Below are positions 6,232 through 8,576 of a stretch of DNA of 8,576 nt, piece by piece. The notes under the pieces were generated by a model. That model was not told the origin of the DNA. It saw only the letters and a program-made list of their open reading frames with translations, and searched no databases. Each line of letters starts with the position of its first letter. The stretch's first letter is position 1. The stretch is from an uncultured Bacteroidales bacterium (lineage in GTDB: Bacteria > Bacteroidota > Bacteroidia > Bacteroidales > F082). A program made the position numbers and the translations under genes. The stretch is taken from contig CAMKAR010000079.1 of the NCBI GenBank assembly GCA_946410535.1, positions 1 through 8,576 of the forward strand, read 5' to 3'.

Positions 6232-7039
6232 CAGCCTCCCTGATTCGCACTAATTGTTGCAAAAGATTGGAAGCCAAGTCTAAGCGGAGCATGTTAGCCC
6301 CGTCAGACTTGGCTTTTTCTGGTTTGGGGTGTGTTTCCATGAAAATGCCGTCGGCCCCTGCTGCGATGCCTGCTTTGGCAATCAAGCCAATCAGTTCGGG
6401 CTTGCCGCCCGTGACACCGCTGCTTTGGTTGGGTTGCTGAAGCGAATGTGTAATGTCCAATATGACGGGCACATCAAACTTTTGCATGGCGGCAATGTTA
6501 CGGTAATCCACCACCAAATCCTGATAACCGAACATCGAGCCGCGCTCGGTGAGCATCACCTTGTCGTCGCCCGACTGACGCACCTTTTCGACGGCAAAGC
6601 CCATGGCTTCGCCCGAAAGGAATTGTCCCTTTTTGATGTTGACGGTCTTGCCCGTCTTGGCAGCGGCCACAAGGAGGTCGGTTTGGCGGCAGAGGAAAGC
6701 GGGGATTTGAAGCACGTCGACATATTCGGCAGCCATCCGAGCTTCTTCGGCAGCATGGATGTCGGTCACCACGGGGACATCAAATTCTTGCCTGACTTTT
6801 TGCAGCACTTTCAGCGCTTTTTCATCGCCGATGCCTGTAAATGAGTCTAATCGTGAGCGGTTGGCCTTGCGATAGGAGCCTTTGAAAACGAGCGGGATGG
6901 AGAGTTTTTCGCAGATGCTTTTCAAAGTCTCGGCGATGAAGAGGGGCGAGGTCTCGTCCTCGATGACGCAAGGGCCGGCCAAGAGGAAAAAACGGTCGGG
7001 GCGAAGGCCTTTCAGGAAGTCGAATTTTGTGGTGTCCAT
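6212..7039 (-). CDS. kdsA: 3-deoxy-8-phosphooctulonate (Kdo-8-P) synthase
   Basis: Condenses phosphoenolpyruvate with arabinose 5-phosphate to give Kdo-8-phosphate, the committed step of Kdo synthesis for lipopolysaccharide, in the cytoplasm. The 275-residue TIM barrel shows the family motifs in order: LAGPCVIE (20-27), FKGSYRKANRSR (52-63), TDIHA (92-96), QIPAFLCRQTDLL (111-123), NIKKGQFLSG (134-143), TERGSMFGYQDLVVDYRNI (164-182), DITHS (195-199) and METHPKPEKAKSDGANML (234-251). Cys24, His198, Glu235 and Asp246 correspond to the four ligands of metal-dependent KdsA; metal-independent enzymes have Asn at the cysteine position. ATG 7039 is preferred because an in-frame TTG at 7057 lies within the -7 box. 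The last 20 bases overlap the convergent DUF4831-like gene; no terminator is visible beyond the stop. Confidence 0.97.
   Translation of the reverse strand: MDTTKFDFLKGLRPDRFFLLAGPCVIEDETSPLFIAETLKSICEKLSIPLVFKGSYRKANRSRLDSFTGIGDEKALKVLQKVRQEFDVPVVTDIHAAEEARMAAEYVDVLQIPAFLCRQTDLLVAAAKTGKTVNIKKGQFLSGEAMGFAVEKVRQSGDDKVMLTERGSMFGYQDLVVDYRNIAAMQKFDVPVILDITHSLQQPNQSSGVTGGKPELIGLIAKAGIAAGADGIFMETHPKPEKAKSDGANMLRLDLASNLLQQLVRIREAVIASSC
6271..6320 (+). terminator. Plus-strand terminator embedded in kdsA
   Basis: AAGCCAAGTCT (6271-6281) and AGACTTGGCTT (6305-6315) form a perfect 11-bp stem around a 23-base loop, followed by TTTCT (with the stem's TT, five Ts in a row). Read on the plus strand it looks like an intrinsic terminator 40 bases after the DUF4831-like stop. 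On the minus strand the stem is followed by CCAATC, so it should not stop kdsA transcription. It encodes the conserved KSDGANMLRLDLAS region of KdsA, so coincidence is possible. Confidence 0.6.
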
Positions 7040-7054
7040 GATGGTAAATTTTTG

Positions 7055-7062
7055 CAAAGGTA
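7055..7062 (-). promoter_or_regulatory. -7 box for kdsA
   Basis: On the minus strand TACCTTTG is an exact TAnnTTTG match, 15 bases before the ATG at 7039. It overlaps the in-frame TTG at 7057, which excludes that codon as the start. The leader would be only about nine bases. Confidence 0.8.
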
Positions 7063-7099
7063 GTGATTAATTCGGAAATACGAAGTATTCGACGAAGTC

Positions 7100-7134
7100 A
7101 ATGATGAATGAGGAATGTAGAATGAGGAATGTAG
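7100..7134. repeat. Heptamer tandem array (5 units)
   Basis: Five consecutive 7-mers: aatgatg, aatgagg, aatgtag, aatgagg, aatgtag. The last four make a perfect duplication of the 14-mer AATGAGGAATGTAG (7107-7120 and 7121-7134). It sits upstream of the kdsA promoter. Similar GAATGAGGAATG strings are, in my experience, frequent in Bacteroidota intergenic DNA. Confidence 0.85.
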
Positions 7135-7147
7135 GTGATTTCTGCAA

Positions 7148-7242
7148 ATGCTCCGTAGGAGCTTTCTTTTAATAACGAAATCAATGAACCAATGGGTCAT
7201 ACTCCGTAGGAGTTTTCTTTTATGTGATTTATATCAATGACC
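7148..7242. repeat. Duplicated hairpin repeat (CTCCGTAGGAG units)
   Basis: Two direct copies about 51 bases apart fill the gap after xerD. Each has a hairpin, GCTCCGTAGGAGC (7150-7162) or ACTCCGTAGGAGT (7201-7213), then TTTCTTTTA, an 8-10 base variable stretch, and ATCAATGAACC (7180-7190) or ATCAATGACC (7233-7242). The 21-base cores (7151-7171 and 7202-7222) differ at one position, and both copies have a compensated change at the stem base (G-C versus A-T), so pairing is kept. The T-rich stretch follows the hairpin only on the plus strand, the wrong direction to terminate xerD or any neighbouring gene. Confidence 0.8.
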
Positions 7243-8187
7243 TTAATTCTGTGTCTTTTTGAATCTTGGGTGGAAACTTGTCAAAGTATCCCTTAACAGT
7301 TCGTCTGAGATATGTGTGTAGATTTCCGTCGTGCTCACGCTCGAATGACCCAGCATCTGCTGCACGGCGAGCAAGTTGGCACCACCTTCGAGCAAATGTG
7401 TGGCAAAGCTGTGGCGGAACGTGTGTGGACTGATGGTCTTTGTGATGCCGTTTTTCTCAGCCAAGTCTTTCACGATGAGGAAAACCATCTGGCGCGTGAG
7501 GCCTGTTCCACGGCTGTTGAGGAACGCCGTGTCGGTGAATTTGGGTTTGGGCGTGATGTGTAGTCGTGCGCCTTCGATGTATTGGTAAAGGATTTTCAAG
7601 CTGCTGTCGCCGATGGGCACGAGCCGTTCCTTGCTGCCCTTACCGATGATGCGCAAGAAACCATCGCTGCGATAGATATTGCTGATTTGTAAGTTGGTAA
7701 GTTCTGAAACACGCAGGCCGCAGCCGTACATCACCTCAATCATGGCCTTGTTGCGGTGGCCGTTGGGTTGGCTGAGGTCGATGCTGTCGATCATCATCTG
7801 GATTTCCTCGTAGGTGAGCACTTCGGGTAAGTGGCGTCCCAAGGTGGGAGAAGAGATGAGGATGGTGGGGTCCTTGTCGGCAAGTCCCTCTTGCGTCAGG
7901 TAGCGCCAAAACGACTTCAGTCCGGAGAGGATGCGGGCTTGCGAGGTGGCGCCGATGTTGAGGTCGTAGAGGTAGGCGAAAAAGTTCTCGATGGTGTCTT
8001 GCTGGATGTCCTCGATTGCTGTAGAGACGGTGTGCACACCGTCTCTACAATCAAGGTATTGCAGAAAAAGCTGGACATCATGGCAATAGGCTTCTACGCT
8101 GTTTTCCGACAGCGAAAGTTCCAACCGCAGGTAGTCGGCGTAGTGTTTGATGAGGTTAGGAGTGATATTTACAGGCTTTTGGTCCAT
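7243..8187 (-). CDS. xerD: Tyrosine recombinase XerD-like (site-specific)
   Basis: Cytoplasmic integrase-type recombinase, expected to act with XerC at dif to resolve chromosome dimers. The 314 residues comprise a SAM-like core-binding domain (about 10-100, with ATSQARILSGLKSFWRYL 80-97) and a catalytic domain from 115. All catalytic positions are visible: Arg159 in GCGLRVSEL, the lysine-bearing GKGSKERLVP hairpin (182-191), His255-x-x-Arg258 in SPHTFRHS, His281 in LGHSSVSTTEIYTH and the nucleophile Tyr290. QARILSG, LPEVLT and LLEGGANL are typical of Bacteroidales XerD. A standalone gene next to housekeeping genes favours XerD over a phage integrase, but XerC cannot be fully excluded. Residues 47-56 are encoded exactly by a 30-base palindrome, an apparent in-frame insertion. 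ATG 8187 is set by the -7 box at 8202-8209. Confidence 0.92.
   Translation of the reverse strand: MDQKPVNITPNLIKHYADYLRLELSLSENSVEAYCHDVQLFLQYLDCRDGVHTVSTAIEDIQQDTIENFFAYLYDLNIGATSQARILSGLKSFWRYLTQEGLADKDPTILISSPTLGRHLPEVLTYEEIQMMIDSIDLSQPNGHRNKAMIEVMYGCGLRVSELTNLQISNIYRSDGFLRIIGKGSKERLVPIGDSSLKILYQYIEGARLHITPKPKFTDTAFLNSRGTGLTRQMVFLIVKDLAEKNGITKTISPHTFRHSFATHLLEGGANLLAVQQMLGHSSVSTTEIYTHISDELLRDTLTSFHPRFKKTQN
8021..8050. repeat. Perfect 30-base palindrome inserted in frame in xerD
   Basis: TGTAGAGACGGTGTG is followed at once by its exact reverse complement CACACCGTCTCTACA, with the axis between 8035 and 8036. On the coding (minus) strand it is exactly ten codons in phase: C R D G V H T V S T (XerD residues 47-56). 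It lies in the loop between YLD and the AIEDIQQ helix of the core-binding domain. GTAGAGACG...CGTCTCTAC palindromes recall dispersed elements in Bacteroidota and cyanobacteria, from memory and unchecked. Confidence 0.9.
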
Positions 8188-8201
8188 GGGATTGTTTTTT
8201 G

Positions 8202-8209
8202 CAAAGGTA
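8202..8209 (-). promoter_or_regulatory. -7 box for xerD
   Basis: On the minus strand TACCTTTG is an exact TAnnTTTG match, 14 bases before the ATG at 8187 and identical to the kdsA box. It begins right after the T-tract of the DUF1015 terminator, so xerD is an independent unit. The in-frame ATG at 8235 is upstream of this promoter and is rejected. Confidence 0.8.
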
Positions 8210-8211
8210 CG

Positions 8212-8250
8212 AAAAAAACGGGACGCAAAACCCAAAGTCTTGCACCCCGT
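8212..8250 (-). terminator. Intrinsic terminator of the DUF1015-like gene
   Basis: On the minus strand ACGGGGTGCAAGAC (8250-8237) pairs with GTTTTGCGTCCCGT (8231-8218) over 14 positions, three of them G-T wobbles, with the five-base loop TTTGG. A run of Ts follows (8217-8212). It lies 67 bases after the DUF1015 stop and abuts the xerD -7 box. Confidence 0.85.
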
Positions 8251-8265
8251 GTCAGATTGTTCGAT

Positions 8266-8329
8266 CTCAGTCCAAATTTCTTAGTTCCTTTGTCCTAAGT
8301 CCTTCGTCTTCTGTCCTTAGTCCAAAGTA
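8266..8329. repeat. Degenerate heptamer array (about 9 units)
   Basis: Seven-base units mostly ending in GTC or GTCC run without a break: ctcagtc, caaattt(c), ttagttc, ctttgtc, ctaagtc, cttcgtc, ttctgtc, cttagtc, caaagta, with one extra base at 8280. The stop codon of the DUF1015-like gene (8317-8319) and its last few codons lie inside the array. Confidence 0.75.
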
Positions 8330-8576
8330 TGGATGACCAGTCCTGATCTGAGTTTCGGCTCGAACCAAGTGTTCTTGGGTGGCATGATGTTGCCCGTGTC
8401 GGCGATGTCGATGATTTGCTTCATTTTATCATGTTTTTCTTTTTGATGCCGAAAAAAATCGTATTTTTGCAAAAACTCAGCTGATATGTCTCTTGAATTT
8501 AGGGATAAATAGATTAGTACTGCATCGTTTTTTTTCCTAATTTTGCAACCGTCAGAAAAATGCTCCCATGGATATC
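8317..8576 (-). CDS. DUF1015 family protein, C-terminal 85 residues (partial)
   Basis: An open minus-strand frame enters from the right edge and ends at TAA (8319-8317), giving 85 visible residues. The sequence begins YPWEHFSDGC, continues with AVLIYLSLN, a charged KYDFFRHQKEKHDKM helix and ends with DIADTGNIMPPKNTWFEPK followed by LRSGLVIH. The (I/V)MPPKxTWFEPKLRSGL ending is the hallmark I associate with DUF1015 proteins, of about 400 residues, whose function is not established. The start and most of the gene lie outside the window. There is no stop or frameshift in the visible part despite runs of eight As (AAAAAAAA) and seven Ts on the coding strand. An internal ATG at 8423 is not a start: the family similarity extends well upstream. 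A terminator follows at 8212-8250. Confidence 0.75.
   Translation of the reverse strand, partial: YPWEHFSDGCKIRKKNDAVLIYLSLNSRDISAEFLQKYDFFRHQKEKHDKMKQIIDIADTGNIMPPKNTWFEPKLRSGLVIHTLD

Noticed and set aside
7196..7213. Minus-strand ACTCCTACGG resembles the conserved 16S rRNA segment used for the 338F primer
   Set aside because: Only about ten bases agree, the match then breaks down, and the repeat's own hairpin symmetry explains the string. It is not an rRNA fragment.
7150..7222. CTCCGTAGGAG hairpins followed by T-rich DNA as intrinsic terminators
   Set aside because: The T-rich side is correct only for plus-strand transcription, and no plus-strand gene ends here; on the minus strand, where xerD ends, no T-run follows the stems.
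7243..8187. Integrase marking a genomic island or phage
   Set aside because: No tRNA or attachment repeats, excisionase or phage genes accompany it, and its motifs fit housekeeping XerD.
8317..8425. A separate 35-residue small protein starting at the ATG 8423
   Set aside because: The same frame stays open to the window edge and the upstream residues continue the DUF1015-like similarity, so this is an internal methionine.

Overview
The window looks like an ordinary chromosomal stretch of a Bacteroidota member, probably Bacteroidales (gut or rumen type). The reasons are these. Seven starts are preceded by the Bacteroidota sigma -7 box TAnnTTTG (six exact matches, one 7/8), with short leaders and no clear Shine-Dalgarno sequences. 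A DUF4831-type exported protein, a DUF1015 protein and a Bacteroidales-like XerD are present. KdsA indicates a Gram-negative outer membrane. The intergenic DNA is rich in short tandem repeats with 7- and 9-base periods. Species cannot be named from this.

Layout, left to right. Bases 1-57 are the 3' end of a 5S rRNA, so an rRNA operon lies to the left; it closes with a strong terminator (64-94). serS (181-1458, +) follows with its own promoter; its sequence is the type I associate with Clostridia rather than the usual Bacteroidota SerRS. A structured 135-base element (1464-1598) separates it from a polyisoprenyl-phosphate-type GT2 glycosyltransferase (1613-2554, +). Two facing terminators (2561-2589 and 2612-2638) divide this from two minus-strand genes: a small protein with an ExoX C-terminal-like motif and a very acidic tail (2637-3068), and a DUF486 membrane protein (3152-3523). 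A divergent promoter pair then drives DUF486 leftwards and a sodium:solute symporter (3617-5095, +) rightwards. A secreted DUF4831-like protein (5149-6231, +) follows and converges on kdsA (6212-7039, -), their coding ends overlapping by 20 bases. The tyrosine recombinase xerD (7243-8187, -) comes next, and the window ends inside a minus-strand DUF1015-like gene (8317 to beyond 8576). No gene-free gap exceeds 300 bases.

Most genes appear to be separate transcription units, judged by individual -7 boxes and terminators. They cover translation (5S rRNA, SerRS), envelope construction (KdsA for Kdo, the GT2 enzyme, perhaps the DUF4831 protein), transport (symporter, DUF486) and chromosome dimer resolution (XerD). 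I see no operon-like defence, CRISPR, biosynthetic or phage system. The unusual content is in the non-coding and repeat DNA: a perfect 30-base palindrome inserted in frame in xerD and translated as ten residues, the palindromic 1464-1598 element whose two hairpin tips are complementary, duplicated CTCCGTAGGAG hairpin units and heptamer arrays near kdsA, xerD and the DUF1015 gene.
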